The notes: generated by a model not told the origin, from the letters alone. A stretch of DNA of 64,000 nt from DASSKA01 sp963839365 (GCA_963839365.1 CAWIUT010000003.1:372001-436000); one strand, 5' to 3'; shown: positions 1 to 8,250, counted from the first letter of the stretch. Numbers and translations: made by a program.

Positions 1-10
1 GAATGGACCC

Positions 11-523
11 ATGACGCTCACCAGACTGATCGCGCGCCCGATGCTCTCCTCGATGTTCATCGTCGGCGGCATCAACTCCCTGCGAAACACCGAGACGATG
101 GCCGAGCGCGCCAAGCCGGTCACGGACATGATCTCGGGTTGGGCCAAGAAGGTGGCGCCGAACGCGCCGATCCCCACCGACGAGAAGACGCTGGTTCGGG
201 TCAACGCCGGCGTGCACATCGGCGCGGGTCTGGCGCTCGCCACCGGTCGTGCACCGCGGCTGTCCGCGCTGGTGCTGGCCGCATCCTTGGTGCCCACCAC
301 CGCCGCCGGCCACCGGTTCTGGGAGGCGCACGAGGACGGGATGCGAGCCAACCAGCAGACCCACTTCTTCAAGAACCTGTCGATGCTGGGCGGCCTGCTG
401 TTCGCCGCCGTCGACAACAACGGCAAGCCGAGCGTGGCCTGGCGCGCCAAGCACTCCGCCTCCACGGTCCGCAAGGAGGCCAAGCGCGCCAGCAAGCAGG
501 CCAAGCGCGCCGCGAAGAACTAA
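11..523 (+). CDS. DoxX-family membrane protein
   Basis: 170 aa. The N-terminus (RPMLSSMFIVGGINSLRN) is the typical first membrane segment of the DoxX family, followed by a helix (HIGAGLALATGRAPRLSALVLA) and a HRFWE motif that recurs in actinobacterial DoxX proteins. The C-terminal 25 residues are a Lys/Arg/Ala-rich cytoplasmic tail. DoxX proteins are small integral membrane proteins, linked in mycobacteria to redox and thiol stress; no enzymatic role can be read here. It is followed after 32 bp by aroA on the same strand. The ATG lies 10 bases from the window edge, so its promoter is not visible. Confidence 0.85.
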   Translation: MTLTRLIARPMLSSMFIVGGINSLRNTETMAERAKPVTDMISGWAKKVAPNAPIPTDEKTLVRVNAGVHIGAGLALATGRAPRLSALVLAASLVPTTAAGHRFWEAHEDGMRANQQTHFFKNLSMLGGLLFAAVDNNGKPSVAWRAKHSASTVRKEAKRASKQAKRAAKN

Positions 524-555
524 CAGGCCCGCAGCACCCTCTAGGCTCGGGAGCG

Positions 556-1833
556 ATGAGCACGCATCCGAGCCAGGACCCATGGCCCGCCCCGCGGGCG
601 GACCGCCCGTTGCGGAGCGTCGTCCGCCTGCCCGGCTCCAAGTCGCTGACCAACCGCGCGCTGGTCCTGGCGGTCCTCGCCGACGACCCCAGCGTGGTGC
701 GCGGTGCCCTGCGGTCCCGGGACACCGAGCTGATGGCCGGCGCGCTGCAGGCGCTCGGTTGCCGGATCGACACCTCCGGCGAGGACTGGACTGTGGCTCC
801 CGGTCGGCTCCACGGGCCGGCCGACGTCGACTGCGGGCTGGCCGGCACGGTGATGCGGTTCGTTCCTCCGGTCGCCGCGCTCGCCGACGGCCCGGTGCTC
901 TTCGACGGCGACCCGCACGCCCGCACCCGGCCGATGGACGCGGTGCTGCGCGCGCTGCGGCAGCTGGGCGTGGGCGTCCAGGACGAGGGCAGGGGCCGGC
1001 TGCCGTTCACAGTGGTCGGGCACGGCTCGGCGCGCGGGGGTGCGGTGACCATCGACGCCTCCGCCTCCAGCCAGTTCATCTCCGCCCTGCTGCTCGCCGG
1101 CGCGAGGTACGACGAGGGCATCGACGTCCGGCACGCCGGGAGCCAGGTCCCCTCCCTTCCGCACATCGCCATGACGGTGACCGAGCTGCGCCGGCACGGC
1201 GTGCAGGTGGACGACTCCGAAGCGGACCGCTGGCGGGTCTCCCCCGGCCCAGTGAAGGCTGTCGACGTGCGCGTCGAACCCGACCTGTCCAACGCCGCCC
1301 CGTTCCTGGCCGCCGGCGCGGTCACCGGTGGCGAGGTCACCGTGCGCGACTGGCCGGAGGAGACCACCCAGGCCGGCGACGCGATCCGGGACATCCTGGC
1401 GTCGATGGGCGCCACCGTGGAGCGCACCCCCGCCGGGCTCAGGGCAGGCTCCGACGGCCCGCTGCGCGGCATCGACCTGGACCTGCACGACGTCGGCGAG
1501 CTGACACCCACGGTGGCCGCGTTGTGCGCGCTCGCCGAGACGCCTTCGCGGCTGCGCGGGATCGCGCACATCCGCGGCCACGAGACCGACCGGCTGGCGG
1601 CCCTGGCCCGCGAGCTGACCGCCCTCGGCGGCGACGTCGAGGAGACCGAGGACGGGCTGGCGATCAGCCCTCGGCCGTTGCACGGCGGGGTGTTCCACAC
1701 CTACGCCGACCACCGCATGGCGCACGCCGGCGCCCTGCTCGGGCTGGTGGTCGAGGGGGTCACGGTCGAGAACGTGGCCACCACCGCGAAGACCTTCCCG
1801 GGGTTCGTGCAGGCCTGGTCGGAGATGCTCTAA
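556..1833 (+). CDS. aroA: 3-phosphoshikimate 1-carboxyvinyltransferase (EPSP synthase)
   Basis: 425 aa, normal family length. It transfers the enolpyruvyl group of PEP to shikimate-3-phosphate in the chorismate pathway (cytoplasm). Visible family motifs are PGSKSLTNRALVLA near the N-terminus, GLAGTVMRFVPP (variant of the usual GNAGTAMRF), the SSQFISALLLA segment, and DHRMAHAGALLGL near the C-terminus. The open frame extends far upstream, but only from the ATG at 556 does the sequence resemble EPSP synthase. The stop is directly followed by the GTG of rsgA, and the aroA-rsgA-hisN order is common in actinobacteria. Confidence 0.97.
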   Translation: MSTHPSQDPWPAPRADRPLRSVVRLPGSKSLTNRALVLAVLADDPSVVRGALRSRDTELMAGALQALGCRIDTSGEDWTVAPGRLHGPADVDCGLAGTVMRFVPPVAALADGPVLFDGDPHARTRPMDAVLRALRQLGVGVQDEGRGRLPFTVVGHGSARGGAVTIDASASSQFISALLLAGARYDEGIDVRHAGSQVPSLPHIAMTVTELRRHGVQVDDSEADRWRVSPGPVKAVDVRVEPDLSNAAPFLAAGAVTGGEVTVRDWPEETTQAGDAIRDILASMGATVERTPAGLRAGSDGPLRGIDLDLHDVGELTPTVAALCALAETPSRLRGIAHIRGHETDRLAALARELTALGGDVEETEDGLAISPRPLHGGVFHTYADHRMAHAGALLGLVVEGVTVENVATTAKTFPGFVQAWSEML

Positions 1834-2844
1834 GTGCCGGCAGGTCCCGACTACGACGACCACAGCAGGTTCGAGCGACCGCGCCGCTACACCCGCCCGC
1901 GCACCAAGCAGCGACCCAGCTACGACGACGCAGCGGTCGGCGTGGTGGTCACCGTGGACCGCGGCCGGTTCACCTGCCTCCTGCTCGACGACGAGGTCCA
2001 GGTGACCGCGATGAAGTCGCGGCCGCTGGGCCGCAAGGCGGTCGTGGTCGGCGACCGGGTGCGGCTGGTGGGCGACACCGGCGGCACCGAGGGCACCCTG
2101 GCCAGGATCGTCGAGGTCGAGGACCGGGCCACTGTGCTGCGCCGTACCGCCGACGACACCGACCCGGTCGAGCGGGTCATCGTCGCCAACGCCGACCAGC
2201 TCGTGGTGGTCACCGCGCTCGCCGACCCGGAGCCGCGCCCCCGGCTGATCGACCGGGCGCTGGTCGCGGCGTACGACGCGGGGCTGGATCCGCTGCTGTG
2301 CTTGACGAAACCCGATCTTGCGGACCCGGAGAAGCTGTTGGTGACCTACCGCCCGCTCGGGGTCCCCTACGTCGTCGAGCGGCGCGGTCACGACCCGGCC
2401 GCCCTGCGCGCCCGGCTGGCCGGGCGGACCAGCGTCCTGGTCGGGCACAGCGGCGTCGGCAAGTCCACGCTGGTCAACGCCTTGGTGCCGGGCACGGACC
2501 GGGCCATCGGCCACGTCAACGAGGTCACCGGCCGGGGACGGCACACCTCGACCTCGGCGCTGATGCTGCGGCTGCCCGCGCTGGACTCGAAGGATCCGGG
2601 CTGGATCGTGGACACGCCCGGGATCCGCTCCTTCGGACTCGCGCACGTGGACCCGGCCCACCTCATCGACGCGTTCCCGGACCTGGCCGAGGCCACCGGG
2701 GACTGCCCGCGCGGCTGCACGCACGCCGAGTCCGAGCCGGAGTGCGGCCTCGACGAGGCGGCCTCGGCCGGCACGGTCGACCCCGACCGGGTGCGCTCGT
2801 TCCGCCGGCTGCTCGCCAGCCGGGAGCACACCGACGTCGGTTAG
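1834..2844 (+). CDS. rsgA: ribosome small subunit-dependent GTPase A
   Basis: 336 aa. RsgA is a circularly permuted GTPase that checks late 30S maturation. It has an N-terminal OB-fold (about residues 30-110), then the permuted G motifs: G4 TKPD at 158-161, P-loop GHSGVGKST at 204-212 and G3 DTPG at 260-263. A C-terminal zinc site is formed by Cys291, Cys295, His297 and Cys304. The GTG start sits immediately after the aroA stop, implying translational coupling. Confidence 0.96.
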   Translation: MPAGPDYDDHSRFERPRRYTRPRTKQRPSYDDAAVGVVVTVDRGRFTCLLLDDEVQVTAMKSRPLGRKAVVVGDRVRLVGDTGGTEGTLARIVEVEDRATVLRRTADDTDPVERVIVANADQLVVVTALADPEPRPRLIDRALVAAYDAGLDPLLCLTKPDLADPEKLLVTYRPLGVPYVVERRGHDPAALRARLAGRTSVLVGHSGVGKSTLVNALVPGTDRAIGHVNEVTGRGRHTSTSALMLRLPALDSKDPGWIVDTPGIRSFGLAHVDPAHLIDAFPDLAEATGDCPRGCTHAESEPECGLDEAASAGTVDPDRVRSFRRLLASREHTDVG

Positions 2845-2927
2845 GGGCTCCGCCGACCCCCAAGCTCTTGGCGCTCTCTCAGCACGCCTCCCGAGCCCCG
2901 CGGAGGCCGGGGCATAGCCTGAGGCTC

Positions 2928-3848
2928 ATGCCGACGAACTTCACCGACGACCTGCGGCTGGCGCACGTCCTCGCCGACGACGCCGACTCGATCACCACGA
3001 GCCGGTTCAAGGCACAAGACCTGCACGTGCGCCAGAAGCCGGACCTGACCCCGGTCACGGACGCCGACGAGGCGGTCGAGGAGGGCATCCGGCGCACCCT
3101 GTCCCGCACCCGGTCCCGGGACACGGTGATCGGCGAGGAGCACGGCAGCAGCGGGTTGGGCCAGCGGCAGTGGGTGGTCGACCCCATCGACGGCACCAAG
3201 AACTACGTGCGCGGCGTTCCGGTCTGGGCGACGCTGATCGGGCTGATGGTCGAGGGCGAGGTCGTCGTCGGCGTTGTCTCGGCCCCGCTGCTCAACCGCC
3301 GCTGGTGGGCGTCCAAGGACGGCGGCGCCTGGACCGGTCGCTCCCTGCTCAACGCCACCGCCTGCCGCGTGTCGGACGTGCCCCGTCTCGACGATGCCTC
3401 GCTGTCCTACTCTTCCCTGTCCGGGTGGGAGGAGCGCGGCCGGCTGGAGGACTTCATGGCGCTGTCGCGGCGCTGCTGGCGGACCCGGGCGTACGGCGAC
3501 TTCTGGTCCTACATGCTCCTCGCCGAGGGAGCGGTGGACCTGGCCGCGGAGCCGGAGCTCGCCTTGCACGACATGGCCGCCCTCGACGTCGTGGTGCGCG
3601 AAGCCGGTGGCATGTTCACCTCCCTGGACGGCACCCCGGGGCCGCTGGGGGGCAACGCGCTGGCCAGCAACGGGCGGCTGCACGACCAGGCGCTGGCGTT
3701 CCTCGGCGCCCTCCCCGACGACCTGGACGACCCCGACGTGCCCCGCCGGGGCCCGGGCTCGGTGCACGACCTGAGCGCGCACCGCCGGCAGTCGCCGCAG
3801 GCCGCGGAGCAGACGACCGAGTCCGACCACCTCGACGGACGGGACTGA
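2928..3848 (+). CDS. hisN: histidinol-phosphatase, inositol monophosphatase family
   Basis: 306 aa. It probably removes phosphate from L-histidinol phosphate in histidine synthesis. Metal-binding motifs of the IMPase fold are present: GEEHG, the DPIDGTKNYVRG motif, and LHDMAALDVVVREAGG with the third acidic ligand. The order aroA-rsgA-hisN and the similarity to mycobacterial HisN argue for this substrate, although the family also contains inositol and fructose-bisphosphate phosphatases. About 45 residues after the catalytic core form a hydrophilic tail (RRGPGSVHDL...) beyond the usual ~260 aa. The ATG at 2928 opens the first recognisable homology. Confidence 0.88.
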   Translation: MPTNFTDDLRLAHVLADDADSITTSRFKAQDLHVRQKPDLTPVTDADEAVEEGIRRTLSRTRSRDTVIGEEHGSSGLGQRQWVVDPIDGTKNYVRGVPVWATLIGLMVEGEVVVGVVSAPLLNRRWWASKDGGAWTGRSLLNATACRVSDVPRLDDASLSYSSLSGWEERGRLEDFMALSRRCWRTRAYGDFWSYMLLAEGAVDLAAEPELALHDMAALDVVVREAGGMFTSLDGTPGPLGGNALASNGRLHDQALAFLGALPDDLDDPDVPRRGPGSVHDLSAHRRQSPQAAEQTTESDHLDGRD

Positions 3849-3850
3849 CC

Positions 3851-4173
3851 GTGGCAGACGCCGCGGTCGCCGTGGTGCACGAGCTGGTCGAGCATGTCTG
3901 GAACGGGCAGCAGCCGGAGGCGCTCGACCGGCTGTCTGCGTCTCCCTTCGACCACCAGGGCCGCGAAGACGACCCGGACGGCCTGCGTCGCTGGCCCGTC
4001 GCCGACCAGGAGATCTGGGCCGACACCCGGGACACCGTGCTCGACACCATCTCGGACGGCAGGTGACCTGGGAGGGAACGCACTCCTTCCAGGTGCGGGA
4101 AGACCGGACCGTCGCGATGTGGGTGCTGGCGGACCGGTTCGCGAAAGCGGACCAGCCGGGCGCCCTGGGCTGA
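3851..4173 (+). pseudogene. SnoaL-like / ester cyclase-type protein, frameshifted
   Basis: Two consecutive frames read as one SnoaL-like (NTF2-fold) protein. The first (GTG 3851 to TGA 4066, 71 aa) contains VVHELVEHVWNGQQPEALD and the ADTRDTVLDTISDG segment. The second (4063-4173) continues with VTWEGTHSFQV and VAMWVLADRFA, the normal C-terminal half of such proteins. A few residues expected between 'ISDG' and 'VTWEGTH' are missing, so a small deletion that is not a multiple of three is the simplest explanation. No catalytic role can be assigned. Translational coupling of two half-proteins (overlapping GTGA) cannot be excluded but seems unlikely. Confidence 0.6.
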
Positions 4174-4246
4174 GGGGTATCTACCGCTGGTCCGGTTTGT
4201 TGACTAGCCTTTTGCCACGATCCCTCGGGCCCGTGGAGGTTGTCCG

Positions 4247-4684
4247 ATGCGCATCAACGAGGTGCTCGCCGGGAAGGCGAGGCAGGATGTGGTCACCATC
4301 GCGCCGGAGGCCAGCGTGAGCGACCTGCTCGCCCTGCTCGCCGAGCAGAACGTGGGCGCCGTGGTCGTCAGCCGCGATGGCCGCTCCGTCGACGGCATCG
4401 TCTCCGAGCGGGACGTCGTACGCCGCCTGAACGAGGACGAGTCGGTGCTTGCCGCCCCGGTCACCACGATCATGACCACCGACGTCCGCACCTGCGAGGG
4501 CACCGAGCCGGTGCTGGAGCTGATGAAGGTGATGACCGACGGCCGGTTCCGGCACGTGCCGGTGGTCAACGACGGTGCGCTGACCGGGGTGGTCAGCATC
4601 GGTGACGTGGTCAAGAGCCGGATCAGCGAGCTCGAGTTCGAGCGGGACCAGCTCGACACCTACCTGCACAGCGCCGGCGGCTGA
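4247..4684 (+). CDS. CBS domain-pair protein
   Basis: 145 aa made almost entirely of two CBS repeats. The first spans about residues 8-65 and ends in VDGIVSERDVVRRL; the second spans about 72-130 and ends in LTGVVSIGDVVKSRI. Stand-alone CBS pairs bind adenosine ligands and act as energy sensors or regulators; the protein resembles the size and layout of mycobacterial hypoxic response protein 1, but the target is unknown. A GGAGG Shine-Dalgarno lies 8 bases before the ATG. It ends 24 bp from convergent arsI; a GGACGGCCGTCC palindrome (4698-4709) lies there. Confidence 0.9.
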   Translation: MRINEVLAGKARQDVVTIAPEASVSDLLALLAEQNVGAVVVSRDGRSVDGIVSERDVVRRLNEDESVLAAPVTTIMTTDVRTCEGTEPVLELMKVMTDGRFRHVPVVNDGALTGVVSIGDVVKSRISELEFERDQLDTYLHSAGG

Positions 4685-4708
4685 CCGTGTGACTGGTGGA
4701 CGGCCGTC

Positions 4709-5167
4709 CTATCCCGCCGTGCCGACGGCCTGCCCGCCGCAGCAGGCGTCGCCGCCCGACTCGGCCAGGTCGAGACTCGTCGCGCCCTCCAGCTCCGGGC
4801 GGGCGTCGCCGGTGACGGTGTAGACCTCCCAAGGCTCTTCGCCGGGTCCGGTCACCCACACCTTGTCCTGGACCGCGTAGCAGCAGGTGGTGCCCTCCTC
4901 CACCCGCGTCGCCAGCCCGGCGTCGGCCAGCCGGTCGGCTGCGGCCGCCACCTCGGACGTATCCGCCACCTCGACCCCGAGGTGGTCCATCCGGGTCGGC
5001 TCGCCGGGACGCCCCTCGAGCAGCACCAGCTTCAGCGGCGGCTCGGTGAGGGCGAAGTTGGCGTAGCCGGGGCGGCGCTTGGCGGGCGTGGCGTCGAACA
5101 GCCGGGAGTAGAACGTGACGGCCCCCTCGAGGTCGGCGACCCGGAGCGCGAGCTGGACACGAGACAT
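4709..5167 (-). CDS. arsI: ArsI/CadI-type glyoxalase-fold metalloenzyme (organoarsenical C-As lyase)
   Basis: 152 aa vicinal-oxygen-chelate protein. In ArsI an Fe(II) site and a Cys pair cleave the carbon-arsenic bond of trivalent organoarsenicals. The expected metal ligands appear as Gln5, His62 and Glu114; the As-binding pair is Cys95-Cys96 (TTCCYA), and a second CC lies at 142-143. Actinobacterial members are often annotated as cadmium-induced CadI. It is transcribed divergently from arsR, with the paired palindromes at 5207-5270 between the two starts, which implies ArsR control. Confidence 0.87.
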   Translation of the reverse strand: MSRVQLALRVADLEGAVTFYSRLFDATPAKRRPGYANFALTEPPLKLVLLEGRPGEPTRMDHLGVEVADTSEVAAAADRLADAGLATRVEEGTTCCYAVQDKVWVTGPGEEPWEVYTVTGDARPELEGATSLDLAESGGDACCGGQAVGTAG

Positions 5168-5206
5168 GGCGGCTTCCTTTCCGCGAGACGACGACCCAGG
5201 CCGTCG

Positions 5207-5228
5207 TACATCGATGAACGTCTATGTA
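5207..5228. promoter_or_regulatory. candidate ArsR operator 1 (arsI side)
   Basis: A 22-bp dyad of form TACATnGA-N6-TCnATGTA in the divergent arsI/arsR intergenic region. Its size and position fit an ArsR-type repressor site. The core CATCGATGA recurs 38 bp downstream at 5247. ArsR binding is inferred. Confidence 0.55.
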
Positions 5229-5246
5229 TTGGAGGTTGCCACGGGC

Positions 5247-5270
5247 ATCGATGACTGTCAACATAGATGT
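5247..5270. promoter_or_regulatory. candidate ArsR operator 2 (arsR side)
   Basis: A second dyad with outer arms CATCnATG and CATnGATG, ending at the GTG start of arsR. It shares CATCGATGA with the first dyad. Its position would block transcription or loading at arsR. Inferred from symmetry and context only. Confidence 0.5.
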
Positions 5271-5639
5271 GTGTCAAATTCACTCGCCGAGGTGCCGCCC
5301 TCCGACGGCACGCTCGCCTGCTGCACCCCGCTCGCCCGGGAACCGATGACCGCGGAGCAGGCCGACGAGGTGGCTCCGCTGCTGCGAGCGCTCGCCGACC
5401 CGGTGCGCCTGCGGCTGATGTCCCTGGTGCTGTCCCACGAGGGTGGGGAGGCCTGCGTGTGTGACCTGACCCCGGCGTTCGACCTGTCCCAGCCGACGAT
5501 CAGCCATCACCTCAAGGTGCTGCACGAGGCGGGGCTGCTGGGCCGGGAGAAGCGCGGGACCTGGGTGTACTACCAGGCCAGGCCGGAGGCGATGGCCGCG
5601 GTCATGACGCTGTTCGCCCCCAACCCGGCTCCCTGCTGA
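5271..5639 (+). CDS. arsR: ArsR-family arsenical-responsive repressor
   Basis: 122 aa from GTG 5271. The winged helix-turn-helix has recognition helix DLSQPTISHHLKVLHEAGLL (residues 71-90). The metalloid-binding motif CVCDL places Cys62 and Cys64 at the start of the DNA-binding helix, as in classical ArsR; extra cysteines 17-18 near the N-terminus could be a third ligand. An upstream in-frame ATG (5115) would overlap arsI and the operators, so the GTG is preferred. The TGA overlaps the ATG of acr3 by one base. It is presumed to repress itself, acr3, arsC and divergent arsI until arsenite binds. Confidence 0.93.
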   Translation: MSNSLAEVPPSDGTLACCTPLAREPMTAEQADEVAPLLRALADPVRLRLMSLVLSHEGGEACVCDLTPAFDLSQPTISHHLKVLHEAGLLGREKRGTWVYYQARPEAMAAVMTLFAPNPAPC

Positions 5640-6721
5640 TGGCGCAGTCGCACGACGAGCCCGCGGTTCTGCAGCGCCTCTCCGCCAGGGACCGCTTCCT
5701 GCCCGTGTGGATCGTGGCCGCCATGGTCGCCGGGCTTGCGCTGGGCCGCCTGGTCCCGGGGCTGGGTGGCGTGCTGGCCAGGGTCGAGATCGGCTCGGTG
5801 TCCCTGCCGATCGCCGTCGGGCTGCTGGTGATGATGTACCCGGTGCTCGCCAAGGTCCGCTACGGCGAGATCGGGCACGTCACCGGCGACCGTCGCCTGC
5901 TGGTGGCCTCCGTGCTGTTGAACTGGGTCCTCGGCCCCCTGCTCATGTTCACCCTCGCCTGGCTGATGCTCCCGGACCTGCCGGCGTACCGCACCGGCCT
6001 GATCATCGTCGGCCTGGCCCGCTGCATCGCGATGGTCCTGATCTGGAACGACCTGGCCTGCGGCGACGGCGAGGCCGCCGCGCTGCTGGTCGCGCTGAAC
6101 GCGGTGTTCCAGGTCGTCGCGTTCGCGGGCCTCGGGTACTTCTACCTGGAGACCCTGCCCGGGTGGCTCGGCCTGCCGCAGGCCCCCGGCCTCGACGTCT
6201 CGGTGGCGGAGATCGCCCGAAGTGTCTTGATCTTCCTGGGCATCCCGCTCGCCGCTGGCTACCTCACCCGGGTCCTCGGGGAACGGACCAAGGGCCGGCA
6301 GTGGTACGAAGCGAGGTTCCTGCCCACCATCGCACCGGCCGCGCTCTACGGGCTGTTGTTCACCGTCGTGGTCCTGTTCGCGCTCCAGGGGCACACCATC
6401 ACCAGCCGGCCCCTCGACGTGGCCCGCATCGCCCTGCCCCTGCTGGCCTACTTCGCGCTCATGTGGACGGGCTCGTTCGCGCTCGGCCTGCGGATGCGGA
6501 TGCCGTACGCCAGGACGGCCACCCTTGCCTTCACCGCCGCCGGCAACAACTTCGAGCTGGCGATCGCGGTAGCCATCGCCGTGTTCGGGGTGACCAGCGG
6601 CCAGGCTCTGGCCGGCGTGGTCGGCCCGCTCATCGAGGTGCCCGTCCTGGTCGGACTCGTGTACGTCGCCCTATGGGCCCGGCGCCGCTTCTACCCTGCC
6701 GAGGAGCCGCTCCATGCCTGA
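5639..6721 (+). CDS. acr3: ACR3-family arsenite efflux transporter
   Basis: 360 aa with about ten membrane segments (bile acid/arsenite permease fold). Diagnostic ACR3 motifs are MYPVLAKVRYGEIG in the second/third helix region and GLARCIAMVLIWNDLACGD, which contains the conserved Cys needed for arsenite transport, plus AAGNNFELAIAVAIAVFG near the C-terminus. It extrudes As(III) using the membrane potential. It is translationally coupled to arsR at its start and to arsC at its end (8-base overlap). Confidence 0.95.
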   Translation: MAQSHDEPAVLQRLSARDRFLPVWIVAAMVAGLALGRLVPGLGGVLARVEIGSVSLPIAVGLLVMMYPVLAKVRYGEIGHVTGDRRLLVASVLLNWVLGPLLMFTLAWLMLPDLPAYRTGLIIVGLARCIAMVLIWNDLACGDGEAAALLVALNAVFQVVAFAGLGYFYLETLPGWLGLPQAPGLDVSVAEIARSVLIFLGIPLAAGYLTRVLGERTKGRQWYEARFLPTIAPAALYGLLFTVVVLFALQGHTITSRPLDVARIALPLLAYFALMWTGSFALGLRMRMPYARTATLAFTAAGNNFELAIAVAIAVFGVTSGQALAGVVGPLIEVPVLVGLVYVALWARRRFYPAEEPLHA

Positions 6722-7133
6722 CAAGCCCGAGGTGCTGTTCGCCTGCGTGCACAACGCGGGCCGCTCGCAGATGGCCGCCGCCCTGATGGCCCACCACGCA
6801 CGGGGACGGGTGCTGGTCCGCTCCGCCGGCTCTGAGCCCGCCGACCAGGTCAACCCGGCCGTCGTCGACGTCATGGCAGAGCTGGGTCTCGATGTCTCCG
6901 CCGAGGTGCCCAAGAAGCTGCTCACCGAGGACGTCGCCACTGCGGACGTGGTGGTGACCATGGGCTGTGGCGACACCTGCCCGATCTTCCCCGGGAAGCG
7001 CTACGAGGACTGGGCGGTTGCCGACCCTGCCGGGCGCGGACCCGACGAGTTGCGCACCATCCGTGACGAGATCGACCGCAGGATCCGGTCGCTTCTCGAA
7101 GAGCTGACGAACGGCGCGTCCGAGCGCCGTTAG
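6714..7133 (+). CDS. arsC: arsenate reductase, low-molecular-weight phosphatase type
   Basis: 139 aa. It reduces As(V) to As(III) for export by Acr3. The P-loop is CVHNAGRSQ with nucleophile Cys11 and Arg17; the general acid loop contains Asp104-Pro105. MGCGDTCP gives Cys85 and Cys89, the redox cysteines that relay electrons in thioredoxin-coupled enzymes; mycothiol/mycoredoxin-linked actinobacterial enzymes are related. The ATG lies inside the acr3 3' end. Confidence 0.93.
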   Translation: MPDKPEVLFACVHNAGRSQMAAALMAHHARGRVLVRSAGSEPADQVNPAVVDVMAELGLDVSAEVPKKLLTEDVATADVVVTMGCGDTCPIFPGKRYEDWAVADPAGRGPDELRTIRDEIDRRIRSLLEELTNGASERR

Positions 7134-7143
7134 CGGTCGTCGC

Positions 7144-7158
7144 GGGGATGGAGTCCCC
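7144..7158 (+). terminator. short hairpin after the ars operon
   Basis: GGGGA (7144-7148) pairs with TCCCC (7154-7158) over a 5-base loop, 10 bp after the arsC stop. No T-run follows, so termination function is only a possibility. Confidence 0.3.
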
Positions 7159-7299
7159 TAGCTGGGATGCTGCGACCACGGCGTGAACCTGGCTCAGCCG
7201 TGCGCGGGCATGCGTGATGCCGCAGCCCTGCCACGGCCCAGCGAGCCCTCGTCGATGATTCCGTCATGCCCGGCATTCTCGCGTCTGCAAGAGTCCCGG

Positions 7300-7740
7300 T
7301 TCACGCTGCCTCGTCTGCTCACGCCCGCCTGTGTCCGTCGGTGGAACTGGGTCCTGCCGTTGGGGAGGTTGATGTGGTGGGGCGGGAATGGATCCGGGGA
7401 CGGCTGCGTCGAACGGCCCCGGTCGCTTGGGCGCCGCCGCACCGCAGGTGCCGCTGCCGCGGCGCCGCCTGCGGCGACGCTTTTACGCTCCCGGAACCGT
7501 CCGCCTCCGCCGACCACGGGTCCACACCCGGGTGGGCCACCACCGACACGCTGCCCGGCAGGTCTTGGACCGCCCGGACGATCACCCTCGCCTGCTCCGC
7601 CAGCACCGCCCCGGCGGCCAACGCCGCCCGAGTCGCCCCGAGCTCAGGCCCCACCACGGGACAGGAAGCGGCCACAAGAACGTGCAACTCCCCCCGGCAA
7701 CGCCTTGAAAAGCCTCGAGACGGGGAGAGCTGCACGTCGT
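7300..7740 (-). pseudogene. remnant of a DUF222 / HNH endonuclease (13E12-type) gene
   Basis: The 720-bp gap between arsC and the FKBP gene has no intact gene. On the minus strand one open stretch contains TRAALAAGAVLAEQARVIV followed by RAVQDLP, a close match to the core of DUF222, a domain found in many copies in actinobacterial genomes and normally joined to a C-terminal HNH nuclease. Downstream, in another frame, PPHHINLPNGRTQFHRR vaguely resembles an HNH motif. No frame connects the two, so this is read as a decayed copy. Edges are approximate. Confidence 0.5.
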
Positions 7741-7857
7741 TGTGGCCCCTGGAAGCCTCGAACCAGCGATGCCAGAGACGATGAGGCCGAGCGACGGCGG
7801 CAGACTACAGTGGACGGCTCGTCCACCCCATCTTCAAAGACCAGGCGAGGAGCCACC

Positions 7858-8235
7858 ATGCCGCAGCCCGAGAAGCCGGAGATCGAGTTCCCGGACGCCC
7901 CACCACCCAGCGATCTCGAGGTCGCGGAGATCGCCGAGGGTGACGGGCCGGAGGCGACGGCGGGGCACACCGTCTCGGTGCACTACGTGGGCGTCGCCCA
8001 CTCCACCGGCGAGGAGTTCGACGCGTCGTACAACCGCGGCGAGCCGCTGTCCTTCCGGCTCGGCGCCGGCCAGGTCATCAGCGGCTGGGAGCAGGGCGTG
8101 CAGGGCATGAAGGTCGGTGGACGGCGCAAGCTGGTCATCCCGCCGCACCTGGCGTACGGCGACCGCGGAGCCGGCGGCGTGATCGCTCCCGGCGAGACGC
8201 TGATCTTCGTGGTCGACCTGCTGGCGGTGCGCTGA
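7858..8235 (+). CDS. FKBP-type peptidyl-prolyl cis-trans isomerase
   Basis: 125 aa, a single cytoplasmic FKBP domain with no signal peptide. Characteristic segments are VSVHYVGVAHSTGEEFDASYNRGEP, the LGAGQVISGWEQGVQGMKVGG loop and the AYGDRGAGGVIAPGETLIF strand; the split of these runs matches the family throughout. It accelerates proline isomerisation in folding proteins. The ATG at 7858 has AGGAG upstream (spacing 6); an in-frame upstream extension reads non-homologous sequence. It stands alone, convergent with the S4-domain gene. Confidence 0.93.
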   Translation: MPQPEKPEIEFPDAPPPSDLEVAEIAEGDGPEATAGHTVSVHYVGVAHSTGEEFDASYNRGEPLSFRLGAGQVISGWEQGVQGMKVGGRRKLVIPPHLAYGDRGAGGVIAPGETLIFVVDLLAVR

Positions 8236-8250
8236 GCCGGTCGCCGTCGG

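Noticed and set aside
541..2829. Very long minus-strand open frame opposite aroA-rsgA
   Set aside because: It mirrors two clear plus-strand genes; its composition (Arg/Gly/His-rich, no motifs) is the usual antisense artefact of high-GC DNA.
249..2927. Long plus-strand extension in front of hisN
   Set aside because: Out of frame with aroA and rsgA, low-complexity Arg/Pro/Ala sequence; only the part from 2928 has homology.
4174..4246. GGGTAT at 4176 as a SigB promoter for the CBS gene
   Set aside because: No GTTT-like -35 at 14-17 bases upstream.
4698..4709. GGACGGCCGTCC palindrome as terminator between CBS and arsI
   Set aside because: Perfect palindrome without a loop and no T-run; likely chance in GC-rich DNA.
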